NCBI RefSeq assembly: GCF_014647215.1
Contig: NZ_BMOT01000001.1
Location: 744,001-808,000, forward strand
Direction: 5' to 3'
Source of the DNA: Shewanella aestuarii
Lineage (GTDB): Bacteria; Pseudomonadota; Gammaproteobacteria; Enterobacterales; Shewanellaceae
DNA: 64,000 bases
In this document: piece by piece, positions 47,544 through 58,054 of the stretch
How the letters are laid out: every line of letters begins with the position of its first letter
Numbering within the stretch: the stretch's first letter is position 1
Notes under the pieces: model-generated
Databases searched by the model: none
The model's input: the letters and a program-made list of their open reading frames with translations, nothing else
What the model was told of the DNA's origin: nothing
Position numbers and translations under genes: made by a program

Positions 47544-49931
47544 TTAATCCCTCAACGATGCGTTGAACTCGGTCTTCAGAGCAGAAATTACAGCGTCCAT
47601 GGTCGCGGTAATGTCTTTTTCTTCAAGCGTACGAGTAGTGTCTTGTAACGTAAGTGCGATTGCCAAGCTCTTTTTGCCGGGTTCTACACCTTTGCCTAGG
47701 TATACATCGAACAAGTTTAAGCCAACCAACTGATTTTCGCCAACTTTTCTTATCAAATTAATAACATCAATTGCAGATACATTATTATCTACAACTACGG
47801 CGATATCACGTCGATTAGCTGGAAACTTAGATACAGCTTGGGCTAGCGGCAAACTGGCATGTAATAAAGCGTCCAGTTCTAACTCAAAAACGATTGTTTT
47901 ACCATTAAGTCCAAAAGGCTTCTCCAAGCTAGGATGGATAGCACCTATATGACCAATGACTCGATTATTTCTTAATATTTCAGCACATTGTCCTGGATGC
48001 AGCGCAGGATGTGTTGCTGCTTTAAAACTAAATTCAGAAGCGGCAACTGTCAAGCCGATTATTGCTTCTAAATCACCTTTTAAATCAAAGAAGTCGACAG
48101 TTTTCGATTCCATTGACCAATGTTCATCATTCTGAACCCCTGAGATCACCGCGCCAATCATAGCTTGTTGACGAACACCAGCATCGGCATTTGCATCAGG
48201 AATAAAACGTAAACCCGTTTCAAATAAGCGTACACGGCCTTGCTGACGACTCTGGTTATAACCCACTGCAGTCAATAAACCGGTAAACATAGACAAACGC
48301 ATTGACGACATTTCCGTCGAAATTGGATTTGGCAAAATCATGGTTTCTTGTTCAGGGTGAACAAGGGCTTGCATTTTAGGATCAACAAAACTGTAAGTAA
48401 TTGCTTCTTGGAACCCACGCGCCACTAACATGTTACGAACACGCTTAAGTGGAATGTTTGATTCTTTGTGATCAGACATATTTAATGCAGCTTGTGGCGC
48501 TGTATTTGGAATATTGTCATACCCGTAGATGCGAGCAACTTCTTCAATCAAATCTTCTTCGATTGCCATATCAAAACGGTAAGTTGCAGTTGTCACAGCC
48601 CAATCAGTGTTGCTTGCTGTTACGCTAAACCCCAAACACGTCAGAATTTCCACTACATCAGCATCAGGAATAACATGGCCTAATGTTTTATCTAATTTGC
48701 TACGACGTAATAAAATGTTAGCAGGTTGCGGTAAATGCTCGCTTGCAAGCGCTTCGATGACTTGACCCGCTTCGCCACCACAGATGTCTAATACAAGACG
48801 GGTAGCACGGTCCATTACCTTGTGTTGTAGCTGTGGATCTACACCACGCTCAAAACGATGTGAAGCGTCTGTGTGTAAGCCTAAGCGACGAGATTTACCC
48901 ATGATAGCTAGCGGAGCGAAGAAAGCACATTCTAAAAGAATATCTTTGGTTGTGTCACTGACTCCGGTTGCTTCGCCACCAAACACACCCGCTAATGCAA
49001 TGGCTTGTTTATCATCAGCAATCACTAAGGTATCGCTAGGTACGGTAATCTCATTGCCATCCAGTAAGGTCAGCTTTTCAACACCATCAGCTAAACGCAC
49101 ATTGATACCGCCATTAAGCGTATTCAAATCAAACGCGTGCATTGGCTGACCAAATTCAATCAACACAAAATTGGTGATGTCGACGATTGGATCAATTGAG
49201 CGAATACCGCTACGACGCAATTTCTCTTGCATCCATAATGGCGTTTCAGCTTTAACATTGATGTTTTTAACCACACGGCCTAAATAACGTGGACAGGCTG
49301 CTTTAGCATCAACATTTATGGCAATAGGCGCTTCAATCGTCGCTTCAACGGCTTGCCATGTTGGCTCAACAACCGCTTGACGATTCAATACACCCACTTC
49401 ACGAGCAAGACCAGCCATACCCAAACAATCAGCACGGTTAGCCGTAAGATCGACATCAATCACGGCATCATCTAAATCTAAAAACTCACGTACACTTTGA
49501 CCAATTGGAGCATCTAGTGGTAATTCAATTATGCCGTCACTTTCGATATCTATGCCAAGTTCAGAATATGAACACAGCATACCGAATGAAGGTTGACCAC
49601 GTAATTTAGCTTTCTTAATTTTAAAGTCACCAGGCAGCACAGCGCCAACCATAGCAACAGCCACTTTTAGTCCTAAACGACAATTGGGCGCACCACACAC
49701 AATATCAATCAGCTCGGCTTCACCGACATTGATTTTAGTTACACGTAATTTGTCTGCATCTGGATGCTGACCACACTCAACAACTTCACCCACTATCACG
49801 CCACTAAAATCAGCAGCAACTGGGTCGACACCGTCTACTTCAAGACCGGCCATAGTAATTTGGTGTGATAATTCGTCACGACTTACAGATGGGTTAACCC
49901 ACTCACGAAGCCAAGATTCACTGAATTTCAT
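47544..49931 (-). CDS. pheT: Phenylalanyl-tRNA synthetase beta subunit
   Basis: A 795-residue subunit with the N-terminal tRNA-binding OB-fold (about 40-150, [16 protein letters not shown]), the B3/B4 editing domain (about 200-400), B5, the catalytic-like core and the C-terminal anticodon-binding FDX domain ([13 protein letters not shown] onward). It forms the alpha2-beta2 enzyme with PheS, encoded 14 bases upstream. Confidence 0.97.
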   Translation of the reverse strand: MKFSESWLREWVNPSVSRDELSHQITMAGLEVDGVDPVAADFSGVIVGEVVECGQHPDADKLRVTKINVGEAELIDIVCGAPNCRLGLKVAVAMVGAVLPGDFKIKKAKLRGQPSFGMLCSYSELGIDIESDGIIELPLDAPIGQSVREFLDLDDAVIDVDLTANRADCLGMAGLAREVGVLNRQAVVEPTWQAVEATIEAPIAINVDAKAACPRYLGRVVKNINVKAETPLWMQEKLRRSGIRSIDPIVDITNFVLIEFGQPMHAFDLNTLNGGINVRLADGVEKLTLLDGNEITVPSDTLVIADDKQAIALAGVFGGEATGVSDTTKDILLECAFFAPLAIMGKSRRLGLHTDASHRFERGVDPQLQHKVMDRATRLVLDICGGEAGQVIEALASEHLPQPANILLRRSKLDKTLGHVIPDADVVEILTCLGFSVTASNTDWAVTTATYRFDMAIEEDLIEEVARIYGYDNIPNTAPQAALNMSDHKESNIPLKRVRNMLVARGFQEAITYSFVDPKMQALVHPEQETMILPNPISTEMSSMRLSMFTGLLTAVGYNQSRQQGRVRLFETGLRFIPDANADAGVRQQAMIGAVISGVQNDEHWSMESKTVDFFDLKGDLEAIIGLTVAASEFSFKAATHPALHPGQCAEILRNNRVIGHIGAIHPSLEKPFGLNGKTIVFELELDALLHASLPLAQAVSKFPANRRDIAVVVDNNVSAIDVINLIRKVGENQLVGLNLFDVYLGKGVEPGKKSLAIALTLQDTTRTLEEKDITATMDAVISALKTEFNASLRD

Positions 49932-49945
49932 CTAATATTGCTCCG

Positions 49946-50929
<984 letters not shown>

Positions 50930-51374
50930 TTATTCATCCACTGCATCTGGGCATTACTAATGCGATTTTTACCATCATGTTTGAAGGTAAGACGTCAAAA
51001 TACCCTTTAAGCTGGCTTAAGTGATATTTTTCGTTCAATTAAAATAAAAGAGACAAATTTTACGTTAGCAGCCAACAGATTACTAGACCTATTTAGACAC
51101 TTATAAGCGGTTTTAGTCAGCTAACTCTAATATTGATTAACGATACTTTTGAAATGCAAAATATTTGCGGCTAATACTGGCAACCATATTTGGTGGAGCA
51201 AACGCAAAACTACGAGTACACTCAATCAATATCTACGTAAATACAATTTATTGGTTTATTAATTAAGCAAATGTGCTCAACCTTGATTTTTAAGCTAAAG
51301 TTAATCAAACCGATACCGATAGATTGATATCTTGTCTAGGCTAAATACCAAGCCCAATACTATAAGAGGCACGA
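50930..51374. other. pheS-chemoreceptor divergent spacer
   Basis: A 445-base AT-rich region holding two divergent promoters. No Phe-rich leader peptide or attenuator like that of E. coli pheM was found upstream of pheS. A short inverted repeat TTAAGC-TG-GCTTAA lies near 51008. Confidence 0.5.
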
Positions 51375-52880
51375 ATGAAAGAAGTAAAATTTAGATGGAT
51401 AGACCAGTATCTTATCCATATGACTTTAAAAACAAAATTTAGTATTTTAGCTATAGTTCCTATGTTGATGATAATTGGATTAACCATATTTCTAAATCAC
51501 CAACATGCAAATAACTTAATTTCTAACAATATTCAGAATCAACTGCAATTCATCACTCAGGCCAATCACTATTTAGATAATGCTTACGACCTAATCGATG
51601 AAAGCAAAAAAGATGATTTAAATAGTCAACTGTCTAACACTAGCCAATTATTGACTGTTGATAGCCTTGATAGTCAACTTCGTAATTTGGCTCAACAAGG
51701 TGGTGGAGTTGATATTCAAGGCAATAGAATTCGTATTGTAAGTGGTGTGAACAGCCATGACAGAGTGATTGTCAGTGAACTGACCCCAAACCAGCTAATT
51801 AAAGACGATAGTAATACCACTGCAGCCTATGCTGTTATGGTGGTTTTACTCATTGTACTTTTTGCTTTTGCTTATTATATTTCGACGTTTGTTGGTGGTG
51901 CCTTATACACCACAGTTATGGCATTGAAACGTGCGGCCAATGGCGATTTAACAGGCAGACTAAACTTTTTCGAAGTAAAAGATGAATTTAGTATCTTAGC
52001 AATCAGCATTGATGCATTAGTTGAGCGTCAGCACACATTAGTGAAGCAAATCACTCAAGCAACAGATCAAATTCGCACCGTTGTTTCAGGCTTCAGATCA
52101 ACCGCTCAGGAAGGTCAATCGATGGCGGTTAACCAGCGCCAGCATTTAGATTCATTGGCCACAGCAATGGAAGAGATGACTGCAGCAGTAAAAGAAGTGG
52201 CTAGAAACGCTGAGCAATCATCAAGTGAAACAGAAGAAACCAATAGCCAGGTCTCTGCTGGCTCAAAAGACATTGAAACCACAGTGCATGCGATTGATGT
52301 TTTAGCGAATGAAATTGGTCAAGCTTCAAATGCTGTTGGTGTATTAAATGATAATGCCAGCAAAATTGATGCTGTAGTGACGACCATTAATGCTATTTCT
52401 GAGCAAACAAACCTATTAGCACTAAACGCAGCTATTGAGGCCGCGCGTGCTGGAGAGCAAGGCCGAGGCTTTGCTGTGGTTGCAGATGAGGTGCGTACAT
52501 TAGCAGGCAGAACACAATCTGCTACAGTCGAAATCAAAACCATGATTGAAGCACTGCAATCTGGAACCCGTAATCTGACTCAATTAATGTCACGTACGGT
52601 TGAACAAGCATCTGAGGGTAAGAAACACGTATTACAAACGGGTGAGGACTTAGTGAATATTGCTCATCACAGTAATCGCGTCCTTGAAATGAGTGTGTTA
52701 ATCGCAACTTCTGCTGACGAGCAATCGGCAGTAGCGAATGAAATCGCTACCAATTTAATGGAAATTCGTAATCAATCACACAATGTCGAAAAATCGGCAA
52801 ATCAATCTGTATCCGGCTGCGATGAATTACATGCAACGGCAGAGCAACTTGATCAGTTATTAGTTGGATTAAAACTCTAA
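51375..52880 (+). CDS. Methyl-accepting chemotaxis protein
   Basis: A 501-residue chemoreceptor with TM1 at about 24-42, a small periplasmic domain of about 110 residues, TM2 at about 155-178 and the conserved signalling hairpin ([20 protein letters not shown] then [21 protein letters not shown]). The N-terminus ([21 protein letters not shown]) and overall layout resemble the receptor at 26.6-28.1 kb, so the two are paralogues with divergent sensory domains. It is monocistronic, and the ligand is unknown. Confidence 0.95.
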   Translation: MKEVKFRWIDQYLIHMTLKTKFSILAIVPMLMIIGLTIFLNHQHANNLISNNIQNQLQFITQANHYLDNAYDLIDESKKDDLNSQLSNTSQLLTVDSLDSQLRNLAQQGGGVDIQGNRIRIVSGVNSHDRVIVSELTPNQLIKDDSNTTAAYAVMVVLLIVLFAFAYYISTFVGGALYTTVMALKRAANGDLTGRLNFFEVKDEFSILAISIDALVERQHTLVKQITQATDQIRTVVSGFRSTAQEGQSMAVNQRQHLDSLATAMEEMTAAVKEVARNAEQSSSETEETNSQVSAGSKDIETTVHAIDVLANEIGQASNAVGVLNDNASKIDAVVTTINAISEQTNLLALNAAIEAARAGEQGRGFAVVADEVRTLAGRTQSATVEIKTMIEALQSGTRNLTQLMSRTVEQASEGKKHVLQTGEDLVNIAHHSNRVLEMSVLIATSADEQSAVANEIATNLMEIRNQSHNVEKSANQSVSGCDELHATAEQLDQLLVGLKL

Positions 52881-52905
52881 TGACACCGATGTGTTAGTGA
52901 CATCA

Positions 52906-52928
52906 AAGGCGCTTAGGCGCCTTTTTTA
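52906..52928 (+). terminator. Intrinsic terminator of the chemoreceptor gene
   Basis: AAAGGCGC / GCGCCTTT stem with a TTAG loop and trailing T, 25 bases after the stop. Confidence 0.9.
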
Positions 52929-53492
52929 TATATCAAATATGTCCTTTGCCGATTCTGATAATTATCCGCTCATTTAACACAAGTCATGCGGTTTTTTCCA
53001 GTCATTCAATAAAGTCATATTTACTCTAGACAAAGGGATTGAGGTTACCTTGCTTTCTGTACATTTGGGCTCAACAACACGCTATAAAGTCTGTTACAAG
53101 CAGATAAATCCGCCAAGCGAAACTGCTGATCATGCGGTTAATTCCTGTGTTGCCTGCTTTGATTTGCAAGACCTCTATTATTATTTCAACAATTGGTTTC
53201 GATATGAAATTCTGCGTGACTGGCTAGTCAAAAATAAATGGCATTGACGTCACAGCTTCATAAATAAAAGTATAGCTAACTGCCGCTCAGCATAATGAAT
53301 GTATATCAAACTCCCCTTTGAACCTCTGATAGTATTTTATTGAAATATGAATAGTTTCATTAAGCTAACAATAGATAAAGCAACCGCTTTGTTTGCCAAA
53401 GTTGGACTAGCAGCGCACGAATATTGAGTACTTCCACTTACTTGATTCATTCATCGGCCTTATTTAAAGTTAAATAAGGCTCCGGTTTAACC
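52929..53492. other. Gene-poor region with a doubtful small ORF and a hairpin
   Basis: A 65-codon plus-strand frame at 53050-53247 starts at TTG with GAGG five bases upstream. Its product ends in an aromatic-rich stretch (YYYFNNWFRYEILRDWLVK), but no homologue is recognised. A ten-base perfect stem (GCCTTATTTA at 53457, TAAATAAGGC at 53471) without a T run precedes the next terminator. Confidence 0.4.
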
Positions 53493-53525
53493 AATAAAAA
53501 AGCCTTAATGTTTCCATTAAGGCTT
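53493..53525 (-). terminator. Intrinsic terminator of the retropepsin-like gene
   Basis: An eleven-base stem (AAGCCTTAATG / CATTAAGGCTT) with a four-base loop and a T run on the minus strand, about 22 bases after the stop. Confidence 0.9.
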
Positions 53526-53547
53526 GAACTCGTTTATTGAGTGATAA

Positions 53548-54429
53548 TTATTTTTTCGAAACATCGACCATGTAATGGCCTTGTAACCAGTTACGGCCGA
53601 TTAATAATTTATGACCCATTTTAGAGCGGTCTTTTAAATTCACATCGACTTGAAACTCTTGACCTGGCTCACCGACACTTAAGCGAACCATGTAACGAAT
53701 TTCAGTACCTTGAGCATTTCGAATAAGTGATGTACCACGAATTTTAGTGCGGATATCAACTTTTTTACCTTTTTCATTCTCAGTGGTAAAAGTGATCATT
53801 TTACCGATATTATTTTCCATATCGGTTTTGTCTTCTTTTTCGATGCGCAAGTTCACTGCATGCAGTGAATTCTCAACGGCGCCAGTATCAATACGTGTGT
53901 TGTATATTAAATCGGCCTGCTTAATATTCAACTTGGCAATCGGACCTATTGTTTTCTTTTCAGATACATCGACTATGTAGTCTTTTTTAAGGAAATTACG
54001 CCCCACTAATAATTTAAAATCCATGTGGCTGCGGTCGCGTAAGTTAACGTGTACTTTTTTTAATGCATCTGGAAACCCAATTTCAAGATTAACCATGTAT
54101 CGGGTTTCTGTTCCTTGGGAGTTTTTTACCGTTGAAGTACTGACAATTTCAGCCTTCATGCGTTTCTTTTCGCCTTTCTCATTTTCTGTTGTGAACTCAA
54201 CAATTTTACCAATATTTTGCTTCATCTTCTTGGCTGCGCCACCAATGATGGTTAGATCAACAGCGTGTAAGGAAGAATTAACTGCCCCAGTATCCATACG
54301 AGCGTGATACATCAAACCAGACTTTTCGACTGTCATGATTTCAGTTTGCTTTAAAATCTGCTTATCTGCAGCATGAGCTACGGTCAAACTTAAACACAAA
54401 ACAACAGATAAAATAATGCTTTTCAACAT
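53548..54429 (-). CDS. Secreted tandem retropepsin-like / putative zinc-protease family (PF05618) protein
   Basis: A 293-residue protein with a signal peptide (residues 1-20, cleavage after AHA). It is an internal duplication. Each half, about 135 residues long, carries an R(M/I)DTGA motif (Asp46 and Asp181), a TTENEKG segment, an RYMV strand and a GRN(F/W)L...Y(I/M)VDVS ending. The D-T-G-A motif and repeat layout fit the family annotated as ATP-dependent zinc protease, whose members (for example RimB) are retropepsin-like. The ATG at 54429 is fixed by AGGAA 6 bases ahead. Proteolytic activity is inferred, not shown. Confidence 0.8.
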   Translation of the reverse strand: MLKSIILSVVLCLSLTVAHAADKQILKQTEIMTVEKSGLMYHARMDTGAVNSSLHAVDLTIIGGAAKKMKQNIGKIVEFTTENEKGEKKRMKAEIVSTSTVKNSQGTETRYMVNLEIGFPDALKKVHVNLRDRSHMDFKLLVGRNFLKKDYIVDVSEKKTIGPIAKLNIKQADLIYNTRIDTGAVENSLHAVNLRIEKEDKTDMENNIGKMITFTTENEKGKKVDIRTKIRGTSLIRNAQGTEIRYMVRLSVGEPGQEFQVDVNLKDRSKMGHKLLIGRNWLQGHYMVDVSKK

Positions 54430-54466
54430 GTTTTTTCCTAAAAATGGATATTGAGGGTATGGATAG

Positions 54467-54817
54467 TTAACGCAATATATGATCAATTTCTTGATCAAAT
54501 AAATTTTTGATTAAGCCTGAAAACTCAGCAATAAAAATGCTTTGTTCTGGCGTGGCCTTTTGATTTGCAACCTTAGCTAAAATTTCTTCTAAGTCATAAA
54601 CTATTGCATCAATTTCACGGATCACCATGTTGCGCTGAGCAAATGATAATTGAGGGTTTTGACCACACACCATAATAATTTGAGCGGATAATTGCTCCTC
54701 AAATAATTCTAAAACAGTTTCAGACACTAAAGCATCGTTTTCAGGCGTTTCAAACAAACCTAAATGTTCAGTTAAATACTGAATTAAATGCATGTAACCA
54801 TCTTTATCTGTAACCAT
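54467..54817 (-). CDS. Small conserved protein, DUF3802-like
   Basis: A 116-residue acidic, mostly helical protein with no signal peptide or membrane segment. It resembles from memory the DUF3802 proteins of Shewanella and Vibrio, which have no known function. It lies 37 bases upstream of the retropepsin-like gene on the same strand and is probably cotranscribed with it. Family assignment is moderately sure; no function is proposed. Confidence 0.65.
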   Translation of the reverse strand: MVTDKDGYMHLIQYLTEHLGLFETPENDALVSETVLELFEEQLSAQIIMVCGQNPQLSFAQRNMVIREIDAIVYDLEEILAKVANQKATPEQSIFIAEFSGLIKNLFDQEIDHILR

Positions 54818-54858
54818 TTGAGCTCCGGAGACTTTGTTGGTGATGTCTGTTTATAATT

Positions 54859-54888
54859 TTAGGTATTCATAAGATTATGAATACCTAA
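54859..54888. repeat. Hairpin between yceI and the DUF3802-like gene
   Basis: A 13-base perfect stem (TTAGGTATTCATA / TATGAATACCTAA) with an AGAT loop. No T run follows on either strand, so it is a weak terminator at best, or an operator-like palindrome near the DUF3802 promoter. Confidence 0.6.
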
Positions 54889-54926
54889 ACCTCAATCACC
54901 CATAGTATAGGTTCTTATTACGGGCA

Positions 54927-55502
54927 CTATTGCGATAAGGTTATCACAAATGACACCGGCACTGCTAAACTGATACTGGTTAATCCAGCAATATCACGTA
55001 ACTTTTCAACACCTGTGGCAAGGTCAAAATCGCCCGCTTGTATCACCACGGGGGTTAAACTTGTCACAACCATTTTCTTTGCTGATAATTTAGCAACTAA
55101 TACGTTAAACGTTTTAGTTTGTTTTTTACCATGCAGTGCAATTTCACCATCAACCTGTAACGTCATTACTTCACCGATCTGTAAATCAGCTAATAATTGG
55201 GGGTTAACTTTGGCACTAAGGGTTAACTTTGGAAATTGAGCCACTTCAAACAGTAACCCTTGCATCCTTTCATCTCGAATCAAAATGCCAGTGTCGACAC
55301 TGACTAAATCAATTGCTAGTGAAAAATTACCTGCGTCTGTCAGCGTCCCTTCAACTTGCTTAAAACGATGAACTTCTGCAATATCACTTTTCTTAATTGA
55401 AATAAAACTCACTGTAGACTGGTTGTTATTTATCGACCAATCGCCAGCAAGCGCAATATTCGACAACATACCGAGAGCAAGAATCGATAACCATTTTTTC
55501 AT
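54927..55502 (-). CDS. YceI-family periplasmic protein
   Basis: A 191-residue lipocalin-like protein with a signal peptide (about 1-18, cleavage after ALA). The mature start GDWSINNNQSTVSFISIKK and later VDGEIALHGKKQTKTF follow the YceI barrel, which binds isoprenoid or lipid-like molecules. ATG 55502 has AGG 8 bases ahead; a longer frame from 55529 lacks this support. It follows yaiI by 40 bases. Confidence 0.9.
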   Translation of the reverse strand: MKKWLSILALGMLSNIALAGDWSINNNQSTVSFISIKKSDIAEVHRFKQVEGTLTDAGNFSLAIDLVSVDTGILIRDERMQGLLFEVAQFPKLTLSAKVNPQLLADLQIGEVMTLQVDGEIALHGKKQTKTFNVLVAKLSAKKMVVTSLTPVVIQAGDFDLATGVEKLRDIAGLTSISLAVPVSFVITLSQ

Positions 55503-55542
55503 CTTAAAATCCTTTTGTATGTAAGACACATTTGATTATAGA

Positions 55543-55995
55543 TCAGCGACGTTTAACTAACCATTTATCTAATGATTGAGCAAAGGCATGTTTATCCGCT
55601 TGGGAAAAACTATTGGGTCCTTGAGTATGAACGCCACTGCTACGCATTTCTTCCATGAAATCACGCATGGTTAATGTTTGTTTAATATTTTCAGGTGTAT
55701 AAACCGTACCACGGGGATTAATCGCCAACGCCCCTTTTTCTATTGCATCTGAAGCTAAAGGTATGTCAGCGGTTATGACCAAATCGCCTTCGCTAAGTTG
55801 ATCAACGATATAATTATCGGCTTCATCGAAACCTGAGTTAACACGGATCATCTTAATAAATGGTGACAAAGGCACTTTTATCATTTGGTTGGCCACTAAC
55901 ACGATATTAATCGATTTCCGCTCTGCTGCGCGAAACAACATTTCTTTTACCGGATTAGGACAAGCATCTGCATCAACCCATATTTTCGCTTGCAT
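55543..55995 (-). CDS. yaiI: UPF0178 family protein YaiI
   Basis: A 150-residue DUF188 protein with a PIN-like nuclease fold. [13 protein letters not shown] at the start, [21 protein letters not shown] and the C-terminal [14 protein letters not shown] are the family signatures, with conserved acidic residues placed as in a metal site. No biochemical role is established. It follows pdxH by 12 bases and is likely cotranscribed. Confidence 0.9.
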   Translation of the reverse strand: MQAKIWVDADACPNPVKEMLFRAAERKSINIVLVANQMIKVPLSPFIKMIRVNSGFDEADNYIVDQLSEGDLVITADIPLASDAIEKGALAINPRGTVYTPENIKQTLTMRDFMEEMRSSGVHTQGPNSFSQADKHAFAQSLDKWLVKRR

Positions 55996-56007
55996 TATAG
56001 CCTCTTA

Positions 56008-56649
56008 TTAGGGTGCTAATCGATCAATTTGCCACTGTGAATCTGGCGATTTACTATAAAGAAATCTGTCATGTAAACGGTGCTCACCGCCCTGCCAAAA
56101 TTCGATACTTTGAGGACGAATAAGATAGCCTCCCCAAAACTTAGGCAATGGCACATCACCTTGAGCAAATTTTGCTTTCATTTCTGCAAATTTACCCTCT
56201 AATGCCTGACGCGCAGAAATTTTACTCGACTGTTTTGATACCCAAGCAGCGATTTGGCTATCTTTGGGTCTACTCATAAAATACTTTGCCACTTCAATCA
56301 TAGATAATGGCTCCGCTTCGCCTAACACTGACACTTGGCGATCCAATGGATGCCAAGGGAAATGTAAACTCACCTTGTTGTTGAATTCGATATGGCACGC
56401 TTTGCGACTTTCAAGATTGGTAAAAAAAACAAAACCTTTATCATCAAACTTTTTAAGTAACACGATACGTTGAAATGGTTGGCCATCTTTATCGACTGTC
56501 GCAACACACATTGCTGTCGGATCAGATAAATTGGCATCTTTAGCCTGTGTTAACCAAGTTTCAAATAAATCCATAGGATTACTGGGTAAATCGGCTCTAC
56601 GTAATCCACCTTGGGTATATTCGCGGCGGATATCACTTAAATCGCTCAT
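56008..56649 (-). CDS. pdxH: Pyridoxine/pyridoxamine 5'-phosphate oxidase
   Basis: A 213-residue FMN enzyme that makes pyridoxal 5'-phosphate. The N-terminal [10 protein letters not shown], the FMN-binding [18 protein letters not shown] segment and the C-terminal [12 protein letters not shown] and WQIDRLAP are as in E. coli PdxH. It is first in a probable pdxH-yaiI-yceI unit. Confidence 0.96.
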   Translation of the reverse strand: MSDLSDIRREYTQGGLRRADLPSNPMDLFETWLTQAKDANLSDPTAMCVATVDKDGQPFQRIVLLKKFDDKGFVFFTNLESRKACHIEFNNKVSLHFPWHPLDRQVSVLGEAEPLSMIEVAKYFMSRPKDSQIAAWVSKQSSKISARQALEGKFAEMKAKFAQGDVPLPKFWGGYLIRPQSIEFWQGGEHRLHDRFLYSKSPDSQWQIDRLAP

Positions 56650-57018
56650 ATATGTCCTTTAATTAACTGAGTATATTTTTAGTTAAACTGGCTCAATAAA
56701 TACTTTATTTAATATGACTACCTATTTGACTCAGGTTTTGACAATTTTAAAATTAGGCCTTTTACCTTATGCCCAAAGGTGCAAAATTTCTAGACCGAGT
56801 ATGACTCCAGCAGTACGTGACTATCGGCTGAATCTTATGATGAGACTACCGCATCCATACCAACAAGACTCATATCACGTCAACGGCCAATAACTCTCAT
56901 CGATTTGTACTGATTAAACCGCCATATACTGGTGTCTCTGTATCTAGCACATCAACTGGGCCGACACTGTTGATGTTAAATATCATTTAAAACGGCATAT
57001 TACCTAGCCGTTTACGAA
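56650..57018. other. Intergenic, 369 bases, speD-pdxH
   Basis: It should contain the pdxH promoter (a TATACT on the minus strand at 56675-56670, with a poorly spaced TTGAGC upstream) and the 3' end of speD. No terminator hairpin for speD and no small gene were seen. Confidence 0.4.
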
Positions 57019-57948
57019 CTATAAAAACTCAGGACTCAGCACTTCAGGGCAAAGCTGCTGATAGTGGCTGAAATGTATATTATAACCTTGCTTCACTGGA
57101 TATGAGCAATGGCCTAAACAGATATTTTCTGGCATGTTTGGCCCTGCTACAACTGAGTTGAATCCGATAATATCCCAGCTTCTCGGTTGTAAAATGGCCA
57201 ATAACTTCGCGGCTATATTTGATGGTGAATGGTTTAAATCCACATTGGTTTCAAAGCTGACATAGGAGCTTTTTTCTTGTGGCGTAATATGAATGGTGTA
57301 ATACAAATCATCTTTAATGCCATTGATAGAAAAGCCTAGTGGTGTAAATAGATGTGCGTCATATGTGAAACCCGCAAATAGCTCATCTAATTGTAAAAGT
57401 GCATATATTTTAGATATTGATTGTTGCTCGGTGCGTAAATAGTCAGCCACTACACCGCTAATATGGTACATCAACACTTCACAGGTATTATCTTGGGCAC
57501 TGATTAGGCTCACATCACCACTGGTAAAAATATAATGATGGTGGTTATCTAAATGGCCTACCCGACAGGCTGTGCCTGATACTATTTGTTTTAAGGTAGT
57601 AATATCATCAATAAAGGTTGAAGATTGTAGGTGAGCCACATATTCATTTTTCCGTTGATAGGTTAAAAATAGAATATTGTCGGTACCTAGGCTATTAATG
57701 AAATCATTAACGCTATCAATTAATGTCGATAAACCACAGGTTAAAATAACAACCTTATGATCCCAAACAAATAAACTCGATTCACTCAGCAAGTATGCAT
57801 CACACTGATCATTGCTGATCTGTGACAAAATATCGGCCTTAGCTAAGCTCACCATCTTTATCCAGAAGGATTGAGGCAAAGCACGGAGCGAAGCCATTGA
57901 AGGCTCAATCCAAATTTCCGCTTTTTTTTCAGAACCTTCAAAAAACAT
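57019..57948 (-). CDS. speD: S-adenosylmethionine decarboxylase proenzyme, eukaryote-type
   Basis: A 309-residue AdoMet decarboxylase that yields the aminopropyl donor for spermidine. It follows the eukaryotic (human AMD1-like) form rather than the E. coli or Thermotoga forms. It has FFEGSEKKAEIW at the start, then DAYLLSESSLFVW, in which self-cleavage between Glu56 and Ser57 would make the pyruvoyl group. Cys71 in TCG aligns with human Cys82. It lies downstream of speA across a terminator-like hairpin; speE is not in the window. No good Shine-Dalgarno is seen. Confidence 0.92.
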   Translation of the reverse strand: MFFEGSEKKAEIWIEPSMASLRALPQSFWIKMVSLAKADILSQISNDQCDAYLLSESSLFVWDHKVVILTCGLSTLIDSVNDFINSLGTDNILFLTYQRKNEYVAHLQSSTFIDDITTLKQIVSGTACRVGHLDNHHHYIFTSGDVSLISAQDNTCEVLMYHISGVVADYLRTEQQSISKIYALLQLDELFAGFTYDAHLFTPLGFSINGIKDDLYYTIHITPQEKSSYVSFETNVDLNHSPSNIAAKLLAILQPRSWDIIGFNSVVAGPNMPENICLGHCSYPVKQGYNIHFSHYQQLCPEVLSPEFL

Positions 57949-57980
57949 ATAAATTCTAAGTGACTCACTAGATTAAAAAT

Positions 57981-58016
57981 AAATAAAGGCTTAGTCATTA
58001 TTCATAACTAAGCCTT
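57981..58016 (-). terminator. Hairpin between speA and speD
   Basis: A ten-base stem (AAGGCTTAGT / ACTAAGCCTT) with an 11-base loop and an interrupted T-rich tail on the minus strand. It may end most speA transcripts and allow partial readthrough into speD. Confidence 0.75.
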
Positions 58017-58054
58017 ACTATCAATGAATTAGTCAAATATTAATTCAATAATAT

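Noticed and set aside
50930..51374. A pheM-type attenuator in front of pheST
   Set aside because: No short Phe-rich leader ORF with a following terminator was found on the minus strand.
54429..54498. Longer N-terminus for the two-DTGA protein, overlapping the DUF3802-like gene
   Set aside because: The signal peptide and the AGGAA ribosome site both point to ATG 54429, which removes the overlap.
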